From positions 1-64,000 of the forward strand of contig NZ_BAXZ01000014.1 of assembly GCF_000684975.1 (NCBI RefSeq): a stretch of DNA of 64,000 bases. The letters are read 5' to 3'. Positions within the stretch are counted from its first letter, which is position 1; each line of letters opens with the position of its first letter. The DNA is from Paraburkholderia acidipaludis NBRC 101816. GTDB lineage: Bacteria; Pseudomonadota; Gammaproteobacteria; Burkholderiales; Burkholderiaceae. A model generated the notes under the pieces. The model saw only the letters and a list, made by a program, of their open reading frames with translations. It was not told the origin of the DNA and did no database searches. This document shows, one piece after another, positions 7,797 to 17,095 of this stretch. The position numbers and the translations under genes were made by a program.

Positions 7797-9605
7797 TCAG
7801 GCCGATGTCGACGTCGCGAAAGCACCGCTGCGGGCAACGCCGCAAGCCGGCGCAGGCACAGGCGCCGCCTCGCGCGACACCTCGCCGAACAGCCAGGCTT
7901 CGAAGTCGGCGATCACGGCATCCCGGGCCTCGCGCGTGAAAAGCGCATGGTCGAGGGCGGGCAGGATGATCGCGCGCACGCCAGGCAGGCCGCGCAGCGC
8001 GCCAAGCGAGGCGCCAAGCTGCAGCCGCGCCTCTTCGAGGCCCGTGTCGTAAGCGCCGTAGACGAGGCGCAGGCTCACGTTCTTCTCCTGCACGTCGCGC
8101 AGCAAAGAGCGCGCTTCGTTGGCCGCGACGGGCCAGCCCGTCCTGCGCTCGACGCGATCGGCCACGGCGATCCGAATACGCCGCGCCACGCGATGCGCGA
8201 GTACGCGCGCGATCTGCAGCGGCGAACTGGCGGTTCTGCCGCGCAATGCGCGGCGCCACTTTTCCGCGCTGAAGAACGAATGCCAGTACGTGCGCGACGA
8301 CACGACGCTCTGCTCGCCGGGCGAGCGCGCCGCGCCGTCCCAGATGAACTTCTGCAGATTGACGCCGAACGCGGCAACCACGTTCGGATGCACCGTGCTC
8401 ACGTGCAGGCTCACGAACGCGCCGCCGCACACGCCGAATGCCGCGATGCGCGCGTGCCCGCGTGCTGCGAGCCAGTCCGCCCCGCGAGCGGCATCGTCGC
8501 GCAACGCATCGGAGTACAGAAAATCGAGCGTGATGGCGTCGGCGGCCGGAACGGCGTCGCCAAGGCCGCCCAGATCCATGCGCAGGGACGCCACGCCACG
8601 CGCCGCCAGACGGCGCGCGAGCAGGACGGCAATACGTCCGTCGCCAATGTGATGAGCGGCTCCCGTATTGACGAACAAGACGGCGGGCGCGTTGGCGCGC
8701 GCATCCTCGGGCTCGCAATAGATGCCGAAACACTGACCCAGCACCACGGGCCGCTCGATCGCGCGACGACCCGGCAGCCGCAGCTCGCCGGCCGCTTCGA
8801 GCCCGGCCGGAGAGCGCGGCGGCGGGATCGGCGGGGTGCCCGGCTCCTGCAGCAGCCAGGCATGCACGCGCGCGAACGCCTCGACGGGCTCGGCGCTGTA
8901 AAGGGCCTCCAGAAAGAACTGATCGGACTCCTCAAAACCTCCCAGATCGACTGCGACGCCGTTCGACTCGTAGTGCTGCGCAAGCGCAACGGTGAGGGCC
9001 GGCGCGCTCGAGTCGAGCAGCAGCACGCGGCGCGCCGGCGCACGCGTGCCCCGGCAAAGGTCGAGTTCGCCAAGGCGCGCGATATCGCCGCCGTGCAAGC
9101 CGAAGCCAAACGCTTCGACGTAGGCATCGTCGTCGGTAATCGGCACGGCGCCCATGCCCGCCGACGTGCTGAGCCAGCTCTGCCGATGGGCGCGCAGTTC
9201 GCGGATGTAGCGCCGTCCCGTCGCCGGCGGCGCGAGCATGACAAGCGCGTCTACGCCGCCGCGCTCGGCCGCGAACGCGGCAAGCAGGGCCCCGAGCCGC
9301 AAGCCCACGAGCGCGACACGCTCCACGCCGGTCCGCTCACGCAGATGGCGCACGGCGCAGCCGATGCTGTCGAGCCAGGCGTCGACGAGGCCCGGATCGT
9401 CCTCCGCGCCCGTCGAGTCGCCGGTGCCCGGATAGTCGAAGCGCAGCGCCGGCATGCCCGCGGCCGCGAGCCGTTCCGCAAGCTTGCGCCAGCCGCGATG
9501 CGTGCAGAGCGCGTCATAGCCGAACGGATTGCACAGCACCACCCCAAGCGGCCCCGTGGCGGGATGCAACCAGCCAAAACAGCCGTCGAAGACGACAGGT
9601 TCCAT
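7797..9605 (-). CDS. Tandem alpha/beta hydrolase protein
   Basis: The 602-residue protein has two alpha/beta-hydrolase-like lobes. Lobe 1 has the oxyanion-loop region RFDYPGTGDSTG (about 55-66) and GLRLG (101-105), where Arg103 sits at the nucleophile position. Lobe 2 has LRMDLGGLGD (about 341-350), GVCGG (391-395) with Cys393 as nucleophile, and a candidate catalytic His in LPALDHALF. GLRLG-type hydrolases are known from exosortase and exopolysaccharide clusters. The start at 9605 is chosen over a frame open to 9878 because GAGGGGG lies about 8 bases upstream. It is divergent from the flippase gene; a role in acylated-precursor or polymer processing is inferred. Confidence 0.8.
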   Translation of the reverse strand: MEPVVFDGCFGWLHPATGPLGVVLCNPFGYDALCTHRGWRKLAERLAAAGMPALRFDYPGTGDSTGAEDDPGLVDAWLDSIGCAVRHLRERTGVERVALVGLRLGALLAAFAAERGGVDALVMLAPPATGRRYIRELRAHRQSWLSTSAGMGAVPITDDDAYVEAFGFGLHGGDIARLGELDLCRGTRAPARRVLLLDSSAPALTVALAQHYESNGVAVDLGGFEESDQFFLEALYSAEPVEAFARVHAWLLQEPGTPPIPPPRSPAGLEAAGELRLPGRRAIERPVVLGQCFGIYCEPEDARANAPAVLFVNTGAAHHIGDGRIAVLLARRLAARGVASLRMDLGGLGDAVPAADAITLDFLYSDALRDDAARGADWLAARGHARIAAFGVCGGAFVSLHVSTVHPNVVAAFGVNLQKFIWDGAARSPGEQSVVSSRTYWHSFFSAEKWRRALRGRTASSPLQIARVLAHRVARRIRIAVADRVERRTGWPVAANEARSLLRDVQEKNVSLRLVYGAYDTGLEEARLQLGASLGALRGLPGVRAIILPALDHALFTREARDAVIADFEAWLFGEVSREAAPVPAPACGVARSGAFATSTSA

Positions 9606-9792
9606 CGAAATGTCCCCCTCGGAAATCTTGCCGAACATCAACATCGTGTAAGGCAAATTTAAGCTTGCGCGTCCACCGCATCCGTGCGCCTTCGCACAAA
9701 CGCGTGCGCATACCCGAGTCCAGAATGGGCGGGACACCATTTCACCGAGGCGAGACGCGGCGCCGCCGAATCCGCCCGCCCTGCATCGCGCC

Positions 9793-11274
9793 ATGACCGC
9801 CCAATCCAGTATCAGACGCAACGCCTCGTTGAACCTCGTCAGCAGCGTCGTGCCGATGCTCGTCGCGCTCGCGACCACGCCGATCTATCTCGAGCACATC
9901 GGCGCGGCGCGCTACGGCGTGCTGGCCATCGTCTGGATGATCCAGGGCTACTTCGGCTTTCTCGACCTCGGGCTCTCCTCGGCCACGTCCAATCGCATCG
10001 CGCAGCTTGGCAACATGACGGCCGCGTATCGCGAATCGGTGCTGTGGACCGCGTTGATCCTGAACGCCGCGCTTGGCGTGGCGGGCGGCCTCGTGCTCTT
10101 CGCGCTCATGCACCTGCTCTTCGCCTGCTTCGACATGGGGCCCGCACTGCGCGCCGAACTGCAGCCCGCGCTGCCGTGTGTGGCATGCCTCGTGCCGCTC
10201 TCGAACCTGATCAGCGTCCTCAACGGCGCGCTGACCGGGCGCGAGCGTTTCGGCACGCTCAACGCCGTGCAGCTTCCCGTGACGCTCATGTACCAGCTCG
10301 TGCCGCTCGGCGCGGCGCTCGTTTTCGGGCCCAGCCTGCGCTACCTCGTTCTGGCGACGATGATCGCCGGCATCGCCTCGCTCGTGCTCACCTTCGCCGT
10401 CGTCTGGCGCACGTTTCCGCTGCGCTTCGCCGCCGCGCCGCGCCGCGAGTTTGCCGGCAAGCTGCTCTCGTATGGTGCCTGGATCAGCGTCACCACGCTC
10501 GCCCAGCCGCTGCTCGAAACGGCCGATCGCCTCATGATCGGCCACGCGCTCGGCCCCCAGGCCGTCACGTACTACCAGGTGCCGTTCAATCTCGCGGGCC
10601 GCGTGCGGCTCTTTCCCGGGGTCGTCACGAAGGCACTCTTTCCGCGCCTGTCGGCGCTCGGCGGGAAAAGCGCCGCCGATCTGTCGGGCACCGCCATCCG
10701 CGGCGTGGCAGCCGCGCTTACGCCCATGACCGTCTTCGGCATGTTCCTCATGCACCCCTTCCTCGCACTCTGGGTCGGACAGGAATTCGCGCAACGCGCC
10801 AACTCCGTCGGGGAGACGATTCTCGTCGGCATCTGGATCAACGCGCTCGCCTCGATCGCCGCCTGCCATCTGCAGGCGACGGGTCGGCCGGGCATCGTCG
10901 CGCGCTTTCAGGCCTACGAGGTCGTGCCGTTCTTCCTCATGCTCTGGTGGGCCCTGCACACGTTTGGCGTGATCGGCGCCGCGCTGGCCTGGAGCGCGCG
11001 GGCGGCGCTCGACAGCGCCCTCCTCTTCGGCGCGGCGCGCTTCGACTCGCGCCCGGCACGGATGCTGTTCACACCCGCGCTGATCGTTCTCGCCGCCTAC
11101 GTCGCGACGCTGGTTTTCGCGCCGCTCACCTGGCCGAACATCGCGCTGTGGGCGGGTTTGACCGGCGTCGCACTCGTCTGGACCGCGCGCACGGAGCCGG
11201 CCGCGTGCGCGCGCGTGGCGAGCCTGTTCGCCTCCATGCGCAATGCCACGCGGCGGTGGGCTCAAGGTCAGTGA
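9793..11274 (+). CDS. Polysaccharide flippase, Wzx/MATE-like
   Basis: The 493-residue, strongly hydrophobic protein has about 12-14 membrane segments and a MOP-superfamily N-terminus (SIRRNASLNLVSSVVPMLVA). It would flip undecaprenyl-linked oligosaccharide across the inner membrane. GFLDLGLSSATSNRIAQLG near residue 55 and LLETADRLMIGHALG near 240 are typical of the family. The ATG at 9793 has only a weak ribosome site. The secreted glycosidase gene follows 19 bases after its stop on the same strand, suggesting co-transcription. With the WecA-like transferase at 13934 it argues for a Wzx-type surface polysaccharide pathway, although no Wzy polymerase is seen in the window. Confidence 0.88.
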   Translation: MTAQSSIRRNASLNLVSSVVPMLVALATTPIYLEHIGAARYGVLAIVWMIQGYFGFLDLGLSSATSNRIAQLGNMTAAYRESVLWTALILNAALGVAGGLVLFALMHLLFACFDMGPALRAELQPALPCVACLVPLSNLISVLNGALTGRERFGTLNAVQLPVTLMYQLVPLGAALVFGPSLRYLVLATMIAGIASLVLTFAVVWRTFPLRFAAAPRREFAGKLLSYGAWISVTTLAQPLLETADRLMIGHALGPQAVTYYQVPFNLAGRVRLFPGVVTKALFPRLSALGGKSAADLSGTAIRGVAAALTPMTVFGMFLMHPFLALWVGQEFAQRANSVGETILVGIWINALASIAACHLQATGRPGIVARFQAYEVVPFFLMLWWALHTFGVIGAALAWSARAALDSALLFGAARFDSRPARMLFTPALIVLAAYVATLVFAPLTWPNIALWAGLTGVALVWTARTEPAACARVASLFASMRNATRRWAQGQ

Positions 11275-11293
11275 GCCCGTGCGGAGCCCGTCG

Positions 11294-12616
11294 ATGAAAA
11301 AGGCCAACGTACTCGCACGCGGCGCTTGCACCGTCACTGGTGCGCTGCTGCTGGCTCTCGCGGCATCGGGCTCCGCCCCGCTCGCGCATGCCGAACCCGG
11401 CCTGCGGGCCATGCGCGCCGACACGTTTCTCGATTCGCTCGGCGTGAACCTCCACCTCGGCTATCGCGACGGTGCATACGCGAACGCACGCAACGTGGCC
11501 GACGATCTCGCATGGCTGGGCGTGCATCACGTGCGCGACAGTACGCCCGACGGCTCGGCGCCATTCGAAACGTACCTGGATCTGGCGAAGCAGGGCATCC
11601 GCTTCGATTACCTCGCGCGGCACGACCTGGACATATCACTGCGGCAAGTGGACCGATTCAACGCCGCCGCGCCCGGCAGCGTCGCCGCGGTGGAAGGCTT
11701 CAACGAAATCGACAACTTCCCGGCCCAGTACGACGGCCTGAAGGGCGACGCGGCGGGCCTCGCCGCGCAGACGGCGATCTACCGGCACGTCAAGGACGAT
11801 CCGGCGCTCGCGGGCGTGACGGTCTACGACCTCACGGGATACGACATCAAGCCGGTCGCCACACGCTCGGGCGCCGCCGATTTCGCCAACGCACACTTTT
11901 ATCCGCAGAACGGCGAGCAGCCGGCATCCAACCCGAACCACGACAAATGGTTGGCCTGGTCCATCGACGGCCTGAAGAAATTCGCACTCCCGATTGTCAT
12001 CACCGAGTTCGGCTACTTCTCGATGCCTCAGGCCGGCTGGTACATGCTTGGCGTGGACGAGCCGACCCAGGCCAAAGGCGTGCTCAACGGCTACTTCGAC
12101 GCTGCCGCGGCGGGCGTGGTACGCACCTACGTCTACGAGCTCCTCGACGAAAAGCCCGATCCGCAGAACAAGAGCAGCGAGATGCACTTCGGGCTCTTTC
12201 GCAACGACAACAGCCCGAAGCCGGTTGCCGCTGCGATTCACAACCTCACATCGATCCTGCGCATCCGGCGCGCGAGCGCGGACAAGGCCTCGCCCCGCGA
12301 GGTGCCGGCCGTTACGCTCGCGGGGCTGCCGGTGTCGGGCAACGGCTTGCTGCTGCAAAAGACGAACGGTGACGTCGTACTGGCGCTGTGGAACGAGGTG
12401 CCGATCTGGAACCGCGCCACCGGTACACCCGTTTCGAATCCGCCCGCAAAGGTGGAGGTCGACTTCGGCGAGACGGTGGGCGAGGTTACGCTTTACGATC
12501 CGACCGTATCGGGCACCCCGCTCGCGCGCCATCGCAACCTGCGCCGGCTCGTCGTCGAAGTGCCCGACCATCCGGTCCTGATCGACGTGACACCCGCCGG
12601 CGCGGAACCCGCCTGA
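11294..12616 (+). CDS. Secreted clan GH-A glycoside hydrolase
   Basis: The 440-residue protein starts with a Sec signal peptide (KK, hydrophobic core at about 13-27, cleavage after AHA at 33). The rest reads as a TIM barrel with Glu138 in EGFNEID as acid/base and Glu238 in VITEFGY as nucleophile, the clan GH-A strand 4/strand 7 pattern, followed by a small C-terminal beta domain. It would act in the periplasm or outside on the polysaccharide made by this locus. Such secreted hydrolases in exopolysaccharide clusters trim chains or degrade misrouted polymer. GGAG lies about 7 bases before the ATG. The GH family number (GH39 or GH5-like) is uncertain. Confidence 0.8.
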   Translation: MKKANVLARGACTVTGALLLALAASGSAPLAHAEPGLRAMRADTFLDSLGVNLHLGYRDGAYANARNVADDLAWLGVHHVRDSTPDGSAPFETYLDLAKQGIRFDYLARHDLDISLRQVDRFNAAAPGSVAAVEGFNEIDNFPAQYDGLKGDAAGLAAQTAIYRHVKDDPALAGVTVYDLTGYDIKPVATRSGAADFANAHFYPQNGEQPASNPNHDKWLAWSIDGLKKFALPIVITEFGYFSMPQAGWYMLGVDEPTQAKGVLNGYFDAAAAGVVRTYVYELLDEKPDPQNKSSEMHFGLFRNDNSPKPVAAAIHNLTSILRIRRASADKASPREVPAVTLAGLPVSGNGLLLQKTNGDVVLALWNEVPIWNRATGTPVSNPPAKVEVDFGETVGEVTLYDPTVSGTPLARHRNLRRLVVEVPDHPVLIDVTPAGAEPA

Positions 12617-12638
12617 AGCGCCCGCGCGCTGACCTGGC

Positions 12639-13754
12639 TCAGAACCCGGCAGTACTCGCTGCCGCTGCCCCTTGTGCGAACACCGCCTCCCCACCCACCG
12701 CCCGCGCAATCACCGCATCCGCCTCCCCAATCGCAATCCCCTGCGCCGCATACCAGCCGTCGTCATAGTAAGTAGTCCGATACCGCTCCCCGCTATCGCA
12801 CAGCAGGCTCACGATCGCCCCCGTCTCGCCCTGCGCCTTCATCCTCTCGGCAAGCAGCAGCACACCGACGAAATTGGTCCCCGTCGACCCGCCCACGCGC
12901 CGGCCAAGCCGCGCGGCCAGATAGCGCATCGCCGCGAACGAAAGCGCGTCGGGCACCTTCACCATCGCGTCGATGCACGTGGGAATGAACGAGCGCTCCA
13001 CGCGCGGCCGGCCAATCCCTTCGATGCGCGAGCCGACGTCGAGCGTGAGGCTGTCGTCGGGCTGTCCCGCCAGCACGCTTTTGAAGTAATCGAAGAACAC
13101 CGAGTTCTCGGGGTCGGCGCACAGCACGCGCGTCGGGTGCCGCCGGTAGGCCACGTAGCGGCCGAGCGTCGCGATCGTGCCGCCCGTGCCGCCGCTCGAC
13201 ACGAGCCACGCCGGCACCGGATGCTCTTCCGCGGCCATCTGCTTGAAGATCGATTCGGCGATGTTGTTGTTCGCGCGCCAGTCGGTCGCGCGCTCGGCGT
13301 AGGTGAACTGGTCCATGAAGTGGCCGCCCAGTTCGCGCGCGATGCGATGCGATTCGGCGTAAATCTCCGAAGCTTTCGCGACGAGATGGCAGCGTCCGCC
13401 GTAGAACTCGATCTCCGCGATCTTCATGCGCGAGGTGCTGGCCGGAATCACCGCGACGAACGGCAGGCCGAGGAGCCGCGCAAAATAGGCCTCGGAAATC
13501 GCCGTCGATCCGCTCGACGCCTCGACCACCGTGCTCGTTTCGTCGAGCCAGCCGTTGCACAGCGCGTAGAGAAAGAGCGAGCGCGCGAGCCGGTGCTTGA
13601 GGCTGCCGGTCGGGTGGCTCGACTCGTCCTTGAAGTAGAAGCGCAAGTCCGGGTAGCCCGGCAGGTCGAGCGGAATCAGGTGGGTGTCGGCGGAACGGTT
13701 GAAATCGGCTTCGATCTTGCGGATCGCTTCGCGGACCCAGGCGGAATGGGGCAT
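12639..13754 (-). CDS. PLP-dependent cysteine synthase-family enzyme
   Basis: The 371-residue fold type II PLP enzyme has Lys53 in HPTGSLKHRLA as the Schiff-base lysine, EASSGSTAISEAYFARLLG as the substrate loop and SSGGTGGTIATLGRY as the phosphate-binding loop. The N-terminus (WVREAIRKIEADFNRSADTHL) and overall length resemble the Cds1-type cysteine desulfhydrases and related cysteine-synthase-like proteins better than CysK/CysM. The start at 13754 has GAGG upstream; the longer frame is rejected. It is convergent with the secreted glycosidase gene (22-base gap) and divergent from the WecA-like gene. Synthase versus desulfhydrase activity cannot be decided from sequence. Confidence 0.8.
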   Translation of the reverse strand: MPHSAWVREAIRKIEADFNRSADTHLIPLDLPGYPDLRFYFKDESSHPTGSLKHRLARSLFLYALCNGWLDETSTVVEASSGSTAISEAYFARLLGLPFVAVIPASTSRMKIAEIEFYGGRCHLVAKASEIYAESHRIARELGGHFMDQFTYAERATDWRANNNIAESIFKQMAAEEHPVPAWLVSSGGTGGTIATLGRYVAYRRHPTRVLCADPENSVFFDYFKSVLAGQPDDSLTLDVGSRIEGIGRPRVERSFIPTCIDAMVKVPDALSFAAMRYLAARLGRRVGGSTGTNFVGVLLLAERMKAQGETGAIVSLLCDSGERYRTTYYDDGWYAAQGIAIGEADAVIARAVGGEAVFAQGAAAASTAGF

Positions 13755-13933
13755 GGCGGACCTCGGCTCGGCAACGTGACAGGAAACCGGAACAACACCG
13801 GCGCGCCGGGTAGGTACGCGGCGTGCCGCGCCGCCATCATGGCACAAGGCCGCGCAACGTTACGGCAGACTGCCGCAAAGCCTGCCGCGCCGGCTTTGTA
13901 TAATCCCGCATCCACACCTCTCGTGCCGCTTTC

Positions 13934-15040
13934 ATGCTTAGTTTTGCGCTCGGTTTTCTCGTTTCCTTACTGGTCACGCTGCTGATCGTGCGCTACGCGC
14001 ATCTGCATGAGCGGTTCTCCGTGGACTCCGATCTCGCGGGCGTGCAGAAATTCCATGCGAGACCCGTCCCGCGCATTGGCGGCACGGGGATCCTGGCCGG
14101 CCTCGTCGTCGCGGCCGCGCAGCTCCATCACGCCTGGCCGGCCGTCTCGGGCGGCATTCTCGGCATTGTCGCGTGCGGCATCCCGGCGTTCGCCTCCGGT
14201 CTCGTCGAGGACCTCACCAAGCGCGTCTCGCCGCTCGCGCGGCTCCTTTGCACGATGGCGGCGGCAGCGCTCGCGTACTTCATCCTCGGCATCGCCGTTA
14301 CGCGCATCAGCGTGCCGCCGCTCGATTTCCTGCTCTCGTATGCGGCGATTTCGTGCGTCATCACCGTGCTGGCAGTAGCGGCCCTCGCGAACGCGATCAA
14401 CATCATCGACGGCTTCAACGGCCTCGCCTCGATGGTCGCGTTCATGATGTTCGCCTCGCTCGCCTACGTCGCCTTCCAGGTGCACGACGCGGTGGTGCTC
14501 TCGGCGTCGCTCATCATGATGGGCGCCGTGATGGGCTTCTTCATCTGGAATTTCCCCGCCGGGCTGATCTTTCTCGGCGACGGCGGCGCGTACTTCATCG
14601 GCTTCATGCTCGCCGAACTGGCCATCCTGCTCGTGATGCGCAATCGCGACGTTTCGGCGTGGTATCCGGTGCTGCTCTTCATGTACCCGATCTTCGAGAC
14701 CTGCTTCTCGATCTACCGGAAGAAGTTCGTGCGCGGCATGTCGCCGGGCATCCCCGACGGCGTGCACCTGCACATGCTCGTGTACAAGCGGCTCATGCGC
14801 TGGGCCGTGGGCGCCCGCACGGCACGCGAGCTCACGCGCCGCAATTCGCTCACCTCGCCCTATCTCTGGCTGCTGTGCCTGATCGCGGTGATTCCCGCCA
14901 CGCTGTTCTGGCGCCACACGCTGCATTTGTTCTGCTTCGTGGTGGTGTTCGCGCTGACCTACGTGTGGCTCTACGTGAGCATCGTGCGCTTTCGCTCGCC
15001 GAAGTGGCTCGTGGTGCGCAAAACCCACCGGCGCACCTGA
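13934..15040 (+). CDS. Undecaprenyl-phosphate sugar-1-phosphate transferase, WecA/MraY family
   Basis: The 368-residue polytopic membrane protein has about ten helices and the family's cytoplasmic motifs: NIIDGFNGLASM (about residues 156-167), FLGDGGAYFIGFM with the Asp pair used for Mg and catalysis, and a His-rich loop PDGVHLHMLVYKR. The reaction joins a UDP-N-acetylhexosamine phosphate to undecaprenyl phosphate at the inner membrane, the priming step of surface polysaccharides. It is the likely initiating enzyme for the flippase pathway at 9.8 kb. It could also be a housekeeping O-antigen enzyme. Confidence 0.88.
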   Translation: MLSFALGFLVSLLVTLLIVRYAHLHERFSVDSDLAGVQKFHARPVPRIGGTGILAGLVVAAAQLHHAWPAVSGGILGIVACGIPAFASGLVEDLTKRVSPLARLLCTMAAAALAYFILGIAVTRISVPPLDFLLSYAAISCVITVLAVAALANAINIIDGFNGLASMVAFMMFASLAYVAFQVHDAVVLSASLIMMGAVMGFFIWNFPAGLIFLGDGGAYFIGFMLAELAILLVMRNRDVSAWYPVLLFMYPIFETCFSIYRKKFVRGMSPGIPDGVHLHMLVYKRLMRWAVGARTARELTRRNSLTSPYLWLLCLIAVIPATLFWRHTLHLFCFVVVFALTYVWLYVSIVRFRSPKWLVVRKTHRRT

Positions 15041-15210
15041 GCCCCGGGGACAGGCCCCGAACCCGGCACGCGGCTCGCCGCACGCGTACAATCCTTTCAG
15101 CAACCGGCGCCCGCAGCAAGCCGCGCGCCCGCCTGCCGCGGGCGGCCCGCAGTGTGACCTGTCTTGCGCGCCGCACCGTCTCTGGGGATTTCATCAAAAG
15201 GAGAGCCGAC

Positions 15211-15345
15211 ATGAGCCGTTACCTTGCCGTTGCCCTTGCACTCTTCGCCGTCACGCTGGCCGCGTGCAACACCATCGCTGGCGCCGGCGAGGACATCTCG
15301 AAGGGCGGCCAGGCCATCACGAACGAGGCGGACAAGGCCAAGTAG
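15211..15345 (+). CDS. Entericidin-family small lipoprotein
   Basis: The 44-residue protein has a short hydrophobic signal and lipobox LAAC, so Cys19 would be lipidated after cleavage. The mature part, beginning CNTIAGAGEDISKGGQAITN, matches the entericidin A/B family (EcnAB antidote/bacteriolytic lipoproteins). AAAGGAGAG precedes the ATG at good spacing. It stands alone, with a candidate terminator about 95 bases downstream. Many Burkholderiaceae carry such single stress-related copies; a toxin/antidote pair is not present here. Confidence 0.9.
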   Translation: MSRYLAVALALFAVTLAACNTIAGAGEDISKGGQAITNEADKAK

Positions 15346-15664
15346 CCCGGCCTGCCGCAACACGCCGCGTCAACGTCCTGCCTCAACGTCCTGCCTGAAC
15401 GCCTGACAGCACGCCCGACAGCACGCCATTCGCGGCCCCGCGGCTGGCGCCCGCCGGTTCATCCGGCGGCGCCAGCCGCCTTGGGCCGCACCGCTTCCTC
15501 TCCCGAACCCACGCACGCGCGCCACGTACACCTGGCCGCACGCCCTCGCGGTGATCGCGCTACCCTAGACGTTCGCGCCGCACATCTTCGCTCACCGCTC
15601 CGGCCAGGCCTGCGCCACGCCGCGACGCGTCGCCGGGGCCCTGAGCCTGACCCGGGAGGGAAAC
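15346..15664. other. Intergenic region with short direct repeats
   Basis: This 319-base gap lies between the entericidin and host-attachment-type genes. It holds a 13-bp tandem duplication of CAACGTCCTGCCT at 15371-15396, a second short duplication around GACAGCACGCC, and the hairpin listed separately at 15441-15478. GGGAGGGAAAC just before 15665 is the ribosome site of the next gene. No gene is visible. Confidence 0.5.
15441..15478. terminator. Strong GC-rich hairpin, candidate terminator
   Basis: Left arm CGGCTGGCGCCCGCCGG and right arm CCGGCGGCGCCAGCCG pair over 16 base pairs with one bulged C and a 5-base loop (TTCAT). No T-run follows, so classical intrinsic termination is uncertain. 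Its position after the entericidin gene fits a transcript end. Confidence 0.5.
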
Positions 15665-16120
15665 ATGTCGAAAACGATCTGGATTGTCGTCGCCAACCGC
15701 GTGACCGCACGCATTTTCGCCGCCGAAAGCCCGCTTGGCGCCATCGACGAGGTCGAGACGCTGCTGCATCCCGAAGGGCGCGTGCAGGAGCAAAGCCTCG
15801 TGAGCGACAAACCCGGCCGCACTTACGACCGCGCCGGTCCCGGCCGCCACGCCACCGACCCCGACACCACCCAGCACGAGCGTGAAGCCACGCTGTTCGC
15901 CGCGCAGATCGCCACGGCGCTCGCGAAGGCGCGGACCGAGGACCGCTACGGCACGCTGGTCATCACGGCGCCGCCGGCGTTTCTCGGCGCGTTGCGCAAG
16001 GCCCTCGATACGCGGACGCAAAGCGTCGTCACGCTGGAGCTCGACAAGGACCTGGCGCACCTCGACGCGCGGGCGTTGCGCGCGCATCTGCCCGAGCGGC
16101 TGGTGCGCGTGCCGACGTAG
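15665..16120 (+). CDS. Host attachment protein family (PF10116-like)
   Basis: The 151-residue soluble protein starts MSKTIWIVVANRVTARIF, the hallmark of the 'protein required for attachment to host cells' family first described in Agrobacterium, and continues with a GRTYDRAGPGRH segment and a C-terminal LERLVRVP-like end. The fold resembles the eRF1/baeRF domain, so a link to ribosome or RNA biology is possible despite the family name. GGGAGG lies about 7 bases before the ATG. It appears monocistronic, and its role here is unknown. Confidence 0.8.
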   Translation: MSKTIWIVVANRVTARIFAAESPLGAIDEVETLLHPEGRVQEQSLVSDKPGRTYDRAGPGRHATDPDTTQHEREATLFAAQIATALAKARTEDRYGTLVITAPPAFLGALRKALDTRTQSVVTLELDKDLAHLDARALRAHLPERLVRVPT

Positions 16121-16201
16121 GCACACGCGCCGACTGCCCTGGCGCAAGCGCGCCGGAGGGAGCGCACACCCGGAGGCGGGCCGTGCGCTCGCCGCCGCAC
16201 C

Positions 16202-17095
16202 TCAGAGCGCGTCGAGCGGAATCTTCAGATAGCGCACGCCGTTGTCCTCCGGCTCGGGCATGCGGCCCGCGCGGATGTTCACCTGGATCGAAGGCAGGAT
16301 CAGGTTCGGCATTGCCAGCGTGCGGTCGCGCGCGGTGCGCATGGCGACGAAGGCTTCTTCGCTCACGCCGTCGTGCAGGTGGATGTTCTCGCGCCGCTGC
16401 TCGGCCACGGTGGTGTGAAAGCGCGGCCCGCGCGAGCCGGGCGGGTAGTCGTGACACATGAAGAGGCGCGTTTCGCCGGGCAGGTCGAGCAAACGGTGCG
16501 CCGAACGGTAGAGCGTATGCGCGTCTCCGCCGGGGAAATCGCAGCGCGCGGAGCCGACGTCGGGCATGAACATCGTGTCGCCCACGAACACCGCGTCGCC
16601 GATCTGGTAGGCGAGATCGGCGGGGGTGTGGCCCGGTACGTGCAGCGCACGCGCCGCGAGCGGCCCGACTTCGAAGGTCTCGCCGTCCTTGAAGAGATGA
16701 TCGAACTCGCTGCCGTCGCCGTTCACGGCCGCGCCAATGTTGAACACCTTGCCGAACACGCCCTGCACCGAGCGGATGTGCTCGCCGATGGCAATGCGCC
16801 CGCCCAGTTGCGACTTCAGATACGGCGCGGAGGAAAGGTGGTCGGCATGCGCGTGGGTTTCGAGCAGCCATTGCACCGTGAGGCCGTACTCGCGCACGAA
16901 CGCGATCACGCGGTCCGCCGACTCCGTGGAGGTGCGGCCCGACTTCGGGTCGTAGTCGAGCACCGGGTCGACGATCGCGCACGCCGAACCGCGCCCCGTA
17001 TGGACGACATAGGTCACGGTGGCGGTGACGGGATCGAAGAACGGCTCGACGATCGCAGACGAAACGTTGGGGGAGACGGGGGTATGGGCGGACAT
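16202..17095 (-). CDS. blh: Persulfide dioxygenase-like metallo-hydrolase (Blh/ETHE1 type)
   Basis: The 297-residue metallo-beta-lactamase-fold protein carries the metal motif HAHADH at 81-86, further ligand regions VPGHTPADLAYQIGD and FVGDTMFMPDVGSARCDFP, and CHDYPP. The spacing and the GSARCDFP motif match ETHE1/Blh persulfide dioxygenases, which oxidise glutathione persulfide to sulfite at a mononuclear iron site. Its divergence from a BigR-type repressor and from a sulfide:quinone oxidoreductase operon supports the call. The N-terminal rhodanese-like DUF442 domain of some Blh proteins is missing here; it is fused to the SQR at 18427 instead. Confidence 0.9.
   Translation of the reverse strand: MSAHTPVSPNVSSAIVEPFFDPVTATVTYVVHTGRGSACAIVDPVLDYDPKSGRTSTESADRVIAFVREYGLTVQWLLETHAHADHLSSAPYLKSQLGGRIAIGEHIRSVQGVFGKVFNIGAAVNGDGSEFDHLFKDGETFEVGPLAARALHVPGHTPADLAYQIGDAVFVGDTMFMPDVGSARCDFPGGDAHTLYRSAHRLLDLPGETRLFMCHDYPPGSRGPRFHTTVAEQRRENIHLHDGVSEEAFVAMRTARDRTLAMPNLILPSIQVNIRAGRMPEPEDNGVRYLKIPLDAL

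Noticed and set aside
9606..9878. N-terminal extension of the tandem hydrolase
   Set aside because: Unconserved, with no ribosome site; GAGGGGG marks 9605.
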